Below are positions 1 through 13,600 of a stretch of DNA of 64,000 bases, piece after piece (position 1 is the stretch's first letter; every line of letters starts with the position of its first letter). The notes under the pieces are model-generated. The model was given only the letters and a program-made list of their open reading frames with translations. It was not told the origin of the DNA and ran no database searches. Source of the DNA: Clavelina lepadiformis (lineage: Eukaryota; Chordata; Ascidiacea; Aplousobranchia; Clavelinidae). The position numbers were made by a program, and so were the translations under genes. The DNA is taken from NCBI RefSeq assembly GCF_947623445.1, contig NC_135248.1, positions 1,984,001 to 2,048,000 on the forward strand, in the 5' to 3' direction.

Positions 1-260
1 TGCCCAATTTGAAACTGTAATCACACTTTTGCTTGTTAATTGAGCAACTATACAAACCACACTTCAAACAATACCTGATGTGACTTGTGTGACCATTTAC
101 AAGAATCGGTGTCGTTTTGATTTAAAGGTGAAAATTGTCGTGTTATTGGCCGGTTGGATCAAAGAAGACTAAAATTTCACACTTTTACCTGCTATCACGG
201 ATAATTGAGAGAAATTGGAAAAAGTTTGTTTTCAAACGGGTTTACGTGAATTTAAATATC

Positions 261-380
261 AACTTTTTATTTTGTTTGCCGCTATTTTATAGTGACCAAC
301 ACAATCAGCAAATTGCAACTTTTTATTTTGTTTGCCGCTATTTTATAGTGACCAACACAATCAGCAAATTGCAACTTTTT
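261..380. repeat. 56-bp tandem duplication
   Basis: A 56-bp unit beginning AACTTTTTATTTTGTTTGCC occurs at 261-316 and again, apparently unchanged, at 317-372, followed by the start of a third copy. The identity of the two copies suggests a recent duplication. The unit carries no coding signal, and an open frame across it exists only because the duplicated unit lacks stops. Confidence 0.9.
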
Positions 381-2837
381 TTCTTATTTCTTGGATCATT
401 TAAACCAAGTTAATAAAATATTTTCAGTATATGAAAAAAGATCAAATGCAATAAAACTTTTTCATATAACCCAACTGTTTACAACAAGATCCGATAAACA
501 GAGGTCTTTACAGAACACAACGAACATCAAGGCTTCATTAGCCACGCCACTTACCAGTAAATTAAACCGTAAAACAGACAAATCAAACTGACAGCTCGAA
601 TTACCGCAAGTTAGTCACATTACGCCGTTACCTTACAAAAAGCAAACTTATACGCATTTGTAGGTTTTGCTACTTTTGCAAAACACAGAGGCTGGATGCA
701 GAATGTTGTAAGTTTTGTTGCTGCACAACCAAGCTGACTAATATTAAAGGCAAGCAGAGGTTGTTTGAAACACCTGGCCGCCTGTTTGTTTTCAGAGATT
801 AGGCAGCTGAGTAAACAAGAATGTGAATATCGGCGCGTTCGCCGATTTAAAGCGTTCGTATTAAACACGCAGGGAAGTGTTGTTTCGTTTTATTTCCGAA
901 AATTATTTTCCCCTCTTTTGCTTGTGGCTGTCCACACGAAAACATTGATTTCATATTTTGTATACTTCGTACCAACTCCAAGGAATTCTGTCACTCAGAC
1001 GGCTTCTCACAGCTAGAAGTCACGCATAGCGACAAGTAACGTTTAATAACATGGAGCAAGATTATTAACGAACAATGACGGTCGACAATGGTCTTTGAAT
1101 ACGATCAATTTTAGAAATATCTCAATATTTTAACCCTAGAATTTCTCACGGATGGCAAATACAAGAAATGAGGTGGCGAACAAATTTCCAGCGCCCGCAC
1201 ACCTGTTTAAAACTGCGGGAAACTCGATTTTGTTTATGCCAGCGTCAAATAAAGTTGTCAGACTGCCAATTCGCTTGGAGGTCACGTGATTTTCGGAAAC
1301 AGAAATCCGATTAAAAATGACGCCGCGTAAAACCGCTCTTCAATTCCCAAACAACTTGTTGTTTTGCAACGATTAGCAATCCAGAATTTGACACCGACTA
1401 GATCGACATTTTACCGCCAGAGATTAGGATACTATTTCCCGTGCGCTCCAACATTTTTTCCGATTACGGTGACTTATACATGACCGCAACAGACAGCGAT
1501 TCCCTCGCCTCGGAATTTGCGAAAAGATTCATTTATTGCTTCAATTTAAGCGATAATTCCAGCTCATAATTCGATATCAACTCTACCTTTTTATACGTGT
1601 TTTAAGGCTGGGTGGGAAAGCGACACGTTATCACTTCGGGTTAAAGTAATTTTCACAATTACACCCGTTGGCAAAACGCTTTTGTTCCGAGCATTTTGAT
1701 AAATCATCGTGAAATTGTATTGGATTTCAAGTTTTTTCTCTGCAGAAAATTTAGTAAGTAAGTAAGTAAATTCAGTAATTTTTATCCTAGTTGATGTATA
1801 TTTTTCTTGTTGCGTTACGCTTCAATCACGTGATATTGAACTTTAAAACAAAACGAATTCTAGCGTTAAAAATTTCAAAACTAATTAACTAATAAATAAC
1901 TAATCACCATAAACGGCAAGTTGTTTAAAAAAAACACAGTTAGTCCCAAAAGTATTTCTTAAAAACTGAAATTCAGACAACGACGAAGAGGGTTGCATTT
2001 AAATTCCAAGCTTGACATAGTCCGTGCAATTCGATTTTATTATCAGTTAATGACGACGTGACTATGTACCCAGCTGCTCGACTTGAAATCACAAGGCGGC
2101 GGATACAAAAGAAAAATGAGTCCAAAATACCAATACGTGCTTCAGCCCCCGCCCAGGACTAGTTGAAATAAAAAAGTTAGAGTTTGATTTTCCAGTGTTT
2201 GCCTTTGTTAACACCCTAATTATGACCATGTTGGAATTTCATGTCTATTTTCAATTGTTCCCGTTTTCGTTTCTTAAACGTAATTATTTCCATTTCGGTA
2301 AGCACGGTGCGTATCTCTACCTGCTCGAAATTCTGTCAATAAAGAATATTTTCACACTTAATCAAGCTGAAAGTTTGCATAGGAATACCAAGCCTTGTGA
2401 AGATTGATATCACGTGAGTAAGCACGTGACCTTTCATCAGCTTCTCAAAATAGAAAAAACAAATTTCTGAAATAAGATTTTCAACAGTATGAAACATTTG
2501 AAAGGATTTTCCGCGAAATATTTTTACCAAAATGTCACCCCGGAACGCCGGGGCACAAGCTTGTCATCCATGGAAATCACGTATTAAAACATTTCACTTA
2601 ACCCACATGTAATTAAAGTGTGGGTTGTTGTATGACAAATATTCATGTTATTCCCATCAAAGCAATAATTTAATTTTGGAAACAAAATTGTAAGTAGTAG
2701 AATAAGATTAAGCATAAGTTAAACTGTAGGTTAAATTCGAAAACGTGTTCTTTTGAGGTAAATTCACAAGCCAGCATGTCGGACATGTTATTGAAATAAA
2801 GTCATTTTTAACAGATTTTAAGTCCCTTTTGGTGTAT

Positions 2838-2903
2838 ACTAAGCCAACGTTATATAACAAACCAATTAATACTAAGCTAATGTTATATAACAAACCAGTG
2901 AAA
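2838..2903. repeat. 33-bp imperfect direct repeat
   Basis: Two adjacent copies start at 2838 and 2871. Both share ACTAAGC, then A-CGTTATATAACAAACCA or A-TGTTATATAACAAACCA, with a few substitutions. No coding function is apparent. Confidence 0.7.
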
Positions 2904-4648
2904 GCTTTCCTCCTTAATCTTAAATGTGTCAAATGTTTTTTCCCCTTTCCAGTAATCTTGCCACAATGAAAAAAAACATTCCTATTTTGCAATTCGTGCA
3001 GAAAAGATCAAATTCTATTATATCATTTAAAAAACCTGTTTTATCGTCGCAGTAAAAATACAGTTTAAGGAGAGACAGGTCATGATAAACTTCATTACAG
3101 GCAATCATAATACTCTTTATGAATTGGCAATAAAAACTTCAAGAAGTTTTCAAATGATTGGGAATGTTTGTAGTAATAGCCTACAGGTTGAAAATCTTCC
3201 CTTCGTAAATCGAATTCTTTAACTTCCGCCGCGCGCCATGCGTCACGCGGCGCCGGTTTTAAAGTTTTAATAAACCAAAGCGAATAAATCAAAAGCAGAA
3301 CGACAATTAATTTTTTTCTGTTTTCAAATAAACCGTGTTTATTCGCTGTAACTGCGCACTCCTCGCGCGTGCCACTGAGTTATGGGCACGCAGGTACAGC
3401 GCCGATATGAAAGGGGACCGCCCGAAGACGGATTTCAAATTACGAACGACGTTCCCGGGTCCACCGCCCGCACTTTGAAGAAAGAATCAAGAGCGAATTC
3501 ATCCTCATTCAGGTGTGCCGTTATTTTCACAACGTTCAAATCGCACTGTATTTCGAGCGATGACATCAAATTTTCGTGATTACGTGATTTACGAAGCCAT
3601 GACGAAGGCGCACCTGTGCTACGAATCCCAGCCCAGCTGTTTCGAAAGTTGTTTTTCTCGTGGAAACAGCAACTGGTTTTGTTCTATTGAAAACAAACTA
3701 AATTTTGAAGTGATTTAAACCCATCGCAATGAACGTACGAAACCTTTTCCAAGACTTTACATACACTCTGGGCTGGGTTGAAATCTCCAGGAAAACCTAA
3801 TTACATCCAATCTGGCTTCGATCGTGAAGTTTTCCGGAGAAAATTGAAACAAAAAACGAATCTTCTTTCATCAACGAAGCACTTTTTGCACAGCTGTGTT
3901 CCATCGTTGCGAGGTAATACGGACGCTTTTTTGCGTAAATTAATCAAAGCAGAAATTTCCATCCATCCATTTGTGCACGTGTCTGGCTTCAAATTCTGTT
4001 TGCTTAACCGGGCTTTTATCTTTGAGGAACGCGACCTTAGTGAGTAATCTTCCCTTATTTTACGGAAAAATTCCCGCAGAAAATGTAGAAATTGCCGTGA
4101 TTTTAAAAATCGGGTTTTAGCATATTTTTCTGAAGGGGCCACAGATGCTGCCGTAAATTGCCTGACCAGGAATTATTAAAAAGATTGGCGCAAAATGAAA
4201 TGATGAGTGCGAAATTGGGCGAGAAATGCCACTTATTTTCTAAACAAATAACCTTGATTTGACCAGGTTTATCACGAATCTTTAAAACGCGGCAATTTTC
4301 GTTAAATCAGGTGAGAATGACGTCAGCAAAGTGATCTTAATCCTAAATTCACATAAACCGACGGCTTGATATTTTGGCAAGGCCAGATCATGGAGCATAC
4401 GCCGAACTTTAGCCTAATAATGACTAAAAAATTCTAATGAAAGACCAAATGCGAAATTATAGGGGTTACAGTGGGGTCGCTTTATCATTTGATGCAACGG
4501 AAATCTTTTAGACCCCAAGAGGACGGATCACTCGCCTGACCCATAATTTCAAACCCACCGCTGCACATAACAACCAGCGATCGCTCATGACGTTCCAAGG
4601 AACCTGAACTCAGAAACAGAAACCGAGTTATCTACGCATATGTACAGA

Positions 4649-4654
4649 TTTATT
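4649..4654 (-). terminator. Poly(A) signal of CFAP299
   Basis: AATAAA on the minus strand, about 40 bases after the CFAP299 stop codon. Its position suits a short 3' UTR. Confidence 0.6.
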
Positions 4655-4692
4655 ACAAAAAAGTTATAAGATGTTCGTTATATGAAAATCAT

Positions 4693-7600
4693 CTAAGTCT
4701 TCCTTCTTGTGACGTGATCGTAAATGACCACCTGGATGTACTGGTCAGTGACGACCGGTGTTCGGGTCGAGTTGTCGCCTGGTGTTAACGCCTGCAACCA
4801 AAAACCGAGTTCAATTTGTGGATCTATAAGTGTCTTTTACTATAATTAATTGTTTATAATAGTGTTGTTTTTACTAAACTATACTATTTCAATACATTTC
4901 CATGTGATAAATGATAATGGTTTATAAAAACAACAGGCCTTAAAGGTCGGAAAAACTTTGGTATAGAAATAATTCTCCATTACACTTAAGGACAGTTGTA
5001 TTGCTGACAACGGTCTATGTTTTACACAGGACAGGATAACTCGTGTACCCGGATGCAAACGTATTCCCGGTTTTTTCGTCTACATGATCAGTTCCCTTAA
5101 AAATCTTTTTTCACTTATAGTTATGGGTTTTATCACAACGTTTCGCCAGTTTTCTTCTAAAGCCATCAAAGGAAGCACAGTCTTTAATAATACTTCCAAA
5201 GAATGATTATGTTTAAAACCGGTTCTGATTAATTTTCAGCCCCATGCGATATACGCTACGTATGTACAAGTCCCATGCCCTCCCCCATTAAGCTCGCTAA
5301 AAACGAGCGCAATTCCTCCCAATTTCGCGGCATGAGAAATCTGACCTTGGGATCCACGTTCAAGATCTTTCGGTCTCTCTTGTTCTTAAAGAGAAGTCCG
5401 GATGCGTTCTCTGCGATCACTTGGTAGTTTGGGGTCGGATTGGAGGTTGATGTTTGCGTCTCCCAGTTGTAGAAACTGGCGAAAGGGAAAAAAATGAAAA
5501 AAGTCGGTTCTTTAATATTGCCCTATACTATAGGGCCTACAGTGTAATATGAAGTATATGAAATATTTTATTGCACTTAATTTCTAATTAATTTATTAAA
5601 TGCGACAGACAGCGGGTTTAAGGTTAAATAATTATTTATAAACACTGAAATAAAACGTGTAATTTGATAAAAGCATGACATTAGACAACCGTAAAAGTGC
5701 TATAGGCTATAGCTATTAGTCTTCTGTGGTTTTAGTAACTTTATACTTTATTTATCAGAGCCATTATATTACAGAGGAACGAACAGAAACAAAATAAAGT
5801 TGCGGAAAATTTAGTAACTTAATACTCTTGAGTTATGTCACTGACTTCATACAACAAATGTTATTATCGTGAAGCAAAACTTGTCATTTAACAAAAACAT
5901 TTTCCCAGCGTGTTGTCCAAGCAATTTCTTACATTTGCGTCATTTTGCTTAAATCATCAACCTATTATGACGTAAACAAATCAAAGGGTTACCTGAGGTC
6001 GGAGGGACGCGGAAGCAAACGCTTCTTCCCCGAGAAATAGGGTTCGAAATCTTCGGTCTTTAGCCGGTGTGCAAAGTCAATATATCCTGAAATTTCCTGA
6101 TGACGCAAGTTCTTGTCTCGGATGAAGATTATCGACTGCATAAAGATATTTGTGACGTAACAAGCAAAAGTATGGTGACGTAAGAAATTTGAAACAAAAA
6201 CGGAATAAAAAGCATACCACGGTCCTTCAAGGTCGCTTAATCTATTATACGAGCATATATTTTAAAACTTCAACAACACCGCTTTAAAAACGAATTACGA
6301 CAAAATTTCGTTAACTTAAGACAACACGACGTTGAATGCGCGTAATATTTATGACGAAGAAGCAACAACGGTTGGCAGAGAGAGGGCAAACATAAACGGG
6401 TTTAAAATCACGTGCTTGGACGTGAATGCTGGAATTCCGCTTGTAAATTACATCCGGGGGATTTACGCCGACAGCTGATTTGTAACACAGACCAAGGACA
6501 GGTTGGCTGGCGTCTAAATGAAATGCAATTGCAACAGCTTGCAACGCTGCCACGTAAATTCTCACACGACCTTTAAATGCCAATCACTACAAAATGATTA
6601 ACGATTTTGGAAAGTTTTATCCTGTTCACTTAACAATTAAGTGGAAGGGACCTGTTTGGCGACCTGGGTTTTAATTAGCACCTGTCATTGGCGCCACGCC
6701 ATATCAGACATTAAGCCGTCGTTTTCGCACTTAGTGACGTCATAATATAATTTTTATTTCAAGTGCTTACGTCACAAACGACAAACGCGAGAATAAGGTT
6801 GAGTGACGTGAATAAAATGGAGCGCAAGCGATCCAGTGATTATGATGTCATAATAAGAAGGCGGACGCGGGGTCCCGTGTGACCAAAACATGAGAAAACG
6901 TGGGTCACTACCATATTTGGTAATCGAACGGGAAGTAGCAAAATTGTGAAAACATTATTTCGCAATCGCGGCAAAAACTAATTGAACCGGTAACTTACGA
7001 AGGATACATTGGAATATAGAGATTGGAGAGTATATGACCGCTTTTTGTTGACTGTAATTAACTTTAAAGATAGGGTCGCGTCAAAGAAAAGATGTCGTAG
7101 GAGGAGATAGCTTTTATGAGAGCGAGAGAGTAAATCGAACAATCTTGAAAAGCTCGTAAAAACAATAAAAGTATTCGCGCGACGTCTGACGAAAAAAGAA
7201 AACACAACAAATATCACAAAGAAGCAGGAGCGAGTCCGACTCACCGTCATCTTTCCGCTTCTGTTGCCCTCCTCTCTCTGAGCAAGAGCACGCAGGAAAG
7301 TTCCTCGAAGGTCTTTGCCTGAACTGGCCAAAGTCCTGTAAAACATTGCAACCGGTTTTTTTTCATTGAAACCAACGTAGCCTACTTGTGTGGATTGTTG
7401 GCATTTGCAGGGAGCTGAATTTGCTTTCGTGTTTCTGTTGTTTTATGTTTTGACGTCACGGTCGATGTGACGTCAGATCGCTTTTGTCATTCGTTCACAC
7501 CGGCACGTGAGGGCGACAAAACATGAAACAAACACATTAAAACAGAATTAGCGAGAAAAACAAAATACTGTAAAAGAAAAAATATGAAAAAACTTTTGTA

Positions 7601-10600
7601 ATATTTTCTAGGGGTGTAGTATGTGATAAAACACCAAACGCCATAAGAAGATAAGATTCTGATCAGTATCGTTTTATACCAAGCACCTGAGTCGATTTAG
7701 CATTGTAAAGACGCACCTGCCCGATGTAGCAGTAGCCCCTAATTATCAACAGGTAGGGCGCTCGTAGTGATATCAAATAACAAACCGGGTGCACATTATC
7801 TAGATCAGGTAAATCCACGAGCCTTTAACTAAGATCTAGCGTTACATAAACAGGAGAGTTGTAGAGCGACCGGCTATTCTAAACAATGCAAGCGGTTTGA
7901 AACGAAAGTAAACCTTTTAGTGATGTCCCAATCGCACACAGGTGGCGGAAATTCAACCGAAACCGATTGAATTAATGTTTCTTTTCGGCAAACGGCCGTC
8001 ATAAAAAGTTTGTTGTGTTGTTGTGTTGTTGTGTAGTTGTGTTGTTTACATATTTTCGAACCTGCGTCAACGTGCACGGTATAATAGTTTTTATCACATT
8101 GAATAACATAAATTAAATTAACCTCGATATCGTTGCCAAATACGGCAGGAATCTAACACTCCAGCGGGCCCAATGTTAACCGAGATAGAATTAATCCCTG
8201 GCAAAGAGTATTTGAGCTAGTAAAGCCAGCTGGCCGAAGCTATTTCAACATTTCAACCGAATTTCTGCATTAACCATTCTGTTTAAGTGATAAATTATAC
8301 TTAAGAGTACGCCACGACTGTACACCACGCAGTATTCAATTACCAAGTTAGCATTCCAAACGATTAGATCCACTTTTCCGCAAGTCGAGGTGCGCTGAAA
8401 ATCAAAAGGTATTTCTCAGCATTTGATTGCAGGCAAATTTGGTGTCACAAGCGTTGTAACATGAACGCATAGCGGGTGGTAGTATTTCAAGTGTTTTGCT
8501 CGATGCAAGGTCAAATATGGGATTATTACTGGCAAAAATGGGCGATCTTACGACCTCTGACGTAAGATATGCACAGAAATACGATATTCGTCGTATGGTA
8601 AAAATGCCAAAGACCGATGAGGGCAAACACTGCAAAAAAAACGAGAACAGAAAATCTTAACCTCATCATGTTTCTCCTCATGCCGCCGGAGCTCGTGCGA
8701 GCAATCATGCGCGACGGACGAGCAACAAAATTCCGTTGTTCCGAACACGAAGACAACCATTGACCCCTGACACGTCGTGTGCCGCGTCGCCAAAGTGACA
8801 GACGAAGTGCGAAGGTGAATTTAACACAGAAATAGATTTGTAAAACGACCGACGTGCAATTAATGGTTTTTCAGTGGAGAGTTTTTGGTGACAAACAAAC
8901 GCGATTTTACCTTAAAACGATGACAGCGCGTTCATCTGTGGTGTAATTAGATAAATACCTCGAACCTTTGCCGAATCGAACACACCTGTTGCGCGGAAGA
9001 AAATTTTATTGACAATAAACAAAGCAAGCCGTCCCCAGCGAAGTTTTCATTAAAAATTATGAAATCAAACTTCGAGGGCTTGGAGCGGAGTTGACAACGG
9101 CCGCACCTGGTCAAGGAAACATGTTTTAAGACCAAGCAGTTAATTAAACATTGATTTAACTAAACAATCCGCTTCAATTTTCTGCGAGGGTATTTTGAAA
9201 GCAAATGGACAGCGCGAAAGTCACCTTTATGTATGACCACAGACATTATTCGAAACGCTCGTTTATAATTTGTCCGACGAAAACATATTTTAAATCCTTG
9301 GTCCATAAATTGTATCCTTGGTGGACGTGCACGCGTTGGAGCGCCGATTAGTTTAATATTTAACGAAGAAGAATAAGGAAACTCGTATTATGAGCTCACA
9401 GATGAAAGGCCATATTTGATGTTGCCGCTCAAGCACCAAGCCAGCAGATTCAATTATAGAAATCGGATAATTTTATGGGAAACGCCTTTGGAAACTTTTT
9501 TCCGCGTGGTTTTCAGATTAGCGGGCTATCGGTTTACCCCACTGTCACCCAGGTGGTCTCGTTTAGGCCCCTAGGCAACTGCCAAGTGACAAGCAACCCA
9601 AAAAGACATAACAAACAACCCACCTGCCGTCTACCCTTTGATCCAAGCGTAATGTTAGCGTCACCCGCGGTAACGTTACACGAGTCCTTTGTGAGAAACA
9701 CAACATATTATTACGTCACAATCGCGCATAATAAATCCTAACGAGAGCAGTACACATTGCATCCGGACGGTACAGAGGCCCAGCACAAACTGTACAAAGG
9801 GCTGGTTACTAGAGATTGATTTTAGTTCGTATCTGATGACATCGTCGTAAATAGGCACTTGTCCTGTCACTTTCAAAGAACATAGGTCGGAAAATTGGAA
9901 GCCAGGTGTGGAGTGCGGCGGTCGTTTGAAACAACTAGTTCCATAGAGATCATAAAAAGCGTTTAGTTTTGACGCGAGCGACAGGTCGTGGCTCACGCCC
10001 ACCCATGCCGTAGAAGAGATTTCCAATCAGTCGTGAAAATCTTGCAACGATGCGGCAAGTTTTTAAGTGGTTGAAATTCCATTACGACTCCCTCGTGAAC
10101 AAGCTATTCAGCAAATACACAAGGACTATAGGTTTGCCTTGTACGTTCTGACGTAACAATCGTAGCATTGTTGCTTCAACGAATGCAGCAATACCAGAAC
10201 TATTACCATGAAGATTTGGGGCACGCAGGACTCGTAGAAAATTCCGTAAAACACAAGTTTTTTTTCTTCAAAAAATTTAGAAATTCTTGGTTATGCGGAG
10301 GTCTTTGCATCTGCATTTGCTTTTACGTGACGTTAAGTCCAAAATTTAGGAGAAAAAGGTCTGAGTGGATCCGGGTATTTTTTATTCATCACAAGCAACG
10401 TAATATGAATATGAAGACGCTAATACGACAAATGGCTAAAAAATGCGTAAAGTCAGCAATTTAACACCTTAAAGACTAAAAACTTTTGTATACAAAGTCG
10501 TAAGTCGCATTTTCAGTTTGTAAAACGGACATATAGGCATGTGGGACCGATGGGAAAGTAGCAGGCGAGCTGCGATAATCTTTGAAAGCTTCTTAACACA

Positions 10601-13600
10601 ACCAGCTATTTGAGTAGTGATTGACACGAGTTAACCGAAACTTGGAAATGGCCTTCACTTCAACTTGTTTACAAAACACAGAGAAATTAAACGGCGCGTC
10701 AATTGCTGACAGGGTGCTGATTGTGCCGTGCCTGACATAATCCGCGCGCATAAACGACGACTGTTCATTGACTGTGTGTTAAGTCGAAGCCTACACCGGG
10801 TGTCAGGTATCTTAACATCAAACTAGTCATTTATTGCAAGCCGATTACAAAGCCAAGCAGAGTAGTATTAAGGCCCAGCACATCTGGCCGAACGCGAACT
10901 TCAAAAGCTGATTCGATGTGAGTCTCGTTGCGCGCGAAATGAATGAATGGAGGTAGGTGAAATTAAACACGTCTCACAAGGTGCCAAAACACGGATCACT
11001 TTCCCGCCTTAGAAAAGAAACGACAACAGGGCCAACAAAGTGACACTTTGTGCTGCTTTTATTACTCAGAGAAAACGTCACCGCACGAGCGCATCTTGTT
11101 CGTTAATTGTTAGTTCGCGTCGTTCGGACAATAACAAGGGTTCATTCAGGCTGCTGGTTACAGGAAAATCAAACAGGTAGTTAGCGTAGTCAATGAAAAG
11201 GTTAAAAATGATTTTCCATGTTTCCTGGATGTGAATATCTTCTACTTTGCGGCACTCACGTGACCAACCGAGACAAGAGCGACTTCGGCTCGAAAAAGGA
11301 CAAACTTCCATAGACAACAAAATGATGGATTACAAGTGCAAGTTAATGATCAAAAAGCACGTCAAGTCATGACGTAGTGATGCTTTTTTAAGCAAGTAAC
11401 CCCATCCAAATACGGTTCGGCAAAAAATAACAAAGATGAAAAATTTAGTAAAAATTTAGACATGTAAAATCCGTTATGAAAAAGGCGTGTGCTTAAAATC
11501 CATAACTAGTAAACACTGCACAAAAACCTTGCGCAATATATTTCAGCACCTTTCTGGAAGCTGAAAGGGGTTGCAAAGACAGTGAAGAGTGAATTATGCT
11601 TTGACTACATGTTGCAAAAACTGTTAAGCGCCAGCGTCGAATTTGAAAGTTACCAGTCGTTAAGTAACAGCCGGACACGCCTAACACACGGTATACAAGA
11701 CACAGAAGGCTTAAAATCGCGGCCGCTATCAACAACACAATGAGTGATCGAATTGTGCGGTCAAAATAAAACAGGTGCAAGCCATTCGCCGAGATTAACC
11801 TTGTAAATGATTACTCCCTGAGTTTATAAATTACAGCCACATTGTTCATCCTTATTTATTTGTTAGACAAGCCAGAACGTCCAGAGAGACATTTTCCAGA
11901 CGTGGAGCGACGCGAAAAGATAATTTAAAGACTCTCCGGTCTTTTTCGCCTTTTTTGAAATCCCCGTGCTTGGGAAAACAACACACGGCCCTCGACGGAA
12001 TTGCTAAGAATCTTACTCAATAGCGTTGTGTAGCGGCACGACTTTATTTGAAATTGAGCCACGGCAATACCTGAGGGCGCATCATCTGTCACATCAATGT
12101 ACTGTAATTCATGGCTTCTCAAACTTTTTGGTTCTGCGACACCATTTTAGAAAAGAAAGTTCCATGCGACTCCTTAAGGGGTACTCTACATGTTAATGAT
12201 GTTAAAACAATAAACGTCCAATTACAAATATCAAGTGGTATTTTTGTCTCAGGCAAAATTTTGAAGACAAAAAGTTGCCGCAAATCAAAGAAAGTTGGGA
12301 ACCGCTGTTGCACAAAAAAGGTATCGGTAAAGGTACCTACCTACATATGGCACTTCCTACGACTGTCCCTACTTCGTGGTCAAGCAATCTTACGTATACC
12401 AAAGGCTGTTCAGGCTATGGTGAGGTGTCTGTGTTAGTCACCGACTAAAACAAGTTTGAAATTGCACTTATTTCTCAACAACACTCATTATCCACTTTAA
12501 CTTTCAAAGTGCAGCAGTCAGCTTGCAAGGGCAGCTATTACACCTGCTTATCTTGTGCCAGTTCGAAAGTGCATTTGAGAAGTTATTCATAAAATGTTCG
12601 GTTGGGTTTCAGACATCATCCCATCAATCAAGAACCACGATGTGCAACGCATGGTGATTACATCGAACATGCAGACGTTATTATATGGTTAATACAATAT
12701 GTAATAGCCATAGCGTGGCTCAAGAGGTACACAGTGGCTTCAAAATCTTTATTAAACACCAGTTGCGTTTGATATATTACAACTAGTTTTACTTGTAATC
12801 ATTATACAGCAAATACAACTAACTTAACTAACTAAAAAAACAACTTAAAATAACTTAACTAACTCTAACTTAAAATGAAAACTTAAAACTAACTAAAAAC
12901 AATTAAAACATTCAAGTTGCATTTTCAACATTTTGATTTTATACAAGCTCACTTTTGTTGGCTCCTCTTTGAGAGTCTGGAAGCCTCTGCAGCCTGCTTC
13001 CTCGCCTCAAACTCTTCTCGTTTCAGAACTTCTCCACTTCCTCTGTATCCAAGTTCAACAAGCTGACGAGCTAGCTCCTCATCCTGTGTGATGTCATAAA
13101 GGACGTTATTGTACATGTAATGCAAATAAAAACGTTGTGATAGAAAATTGTGATAATATGAACAATAAACATTTAAGATTAGGATATTCATGATGAGTTA
13201 ACTAATGTATTATTAAACGGCAAATCTCTCCGTCGACTTTTATGTGTGTTCCAGCTGTTACTGGAGTCGCACTGGCTCTACATATATGCACGCAATGCAA
13301 TATAAAATTAGTATGATCCCAGTTATTGAAAAGCTGTGCTTCAGCATCAGGAATTGAAATATGTGTTTAAACGAGAAGGAATAACATAGTTGATGGGAAA
13401 AAATGAAAGCACAATGCTGTACATAAACAAATATGTTTATTGAAAATGAGGATGTTTGTTGGACTAAAAATCTACACATCATCTGGTGATTCAACATCCA
13501 GGATTAAAATTTTGCCTGGACGTTCAGTTGAGGGGAAATAAAATGCAAAGGATCTTACATAGACATATTATAGCTTAAATGTGTCATTTTGTTTGGATTT

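Larger units (their letters stand above)
1..4640. other. Intergenic region without supported gene
   Basis: Apart from the two short repeats listed separately, I see no exon chain, recognisable protein segment or RNA gene. Open frames here are under about 115 codons, overlap each other on both strands and show no family motif. A GTAA microsatellite lies near 1753-1768. A distal exon of a gene lying mostly outside the window could still be hidden. Confidence 0.5.

Noticed and set aside
135..413. 92-codon plus-strand ORF
   Set aside because: It is open mainly because the 56-bp duplication carries no stop. Composition is Phe/Leu-rich as expected of T-rich DNA.
5265..5345. Extension of CFAP299 exon 5 to a downstream stop
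   Set aside because: It would add about 25 residues after VDPK that the family lacks. The GTCAGA donor rejoins PGDNSTRTP exactly.
6311..6583. 90-codon minus-strand ORF in a CFAP299 intron
   Set aside because: The CFAP299 protein is complete without it. No splice sites in the right phase and no recognisable motif.
12111..12437. 108-codon plus-strand ORF
   Set aside because: Most of it lies across the hAT-like MITE, has no transposase motif and starts inside the terminal repeat.
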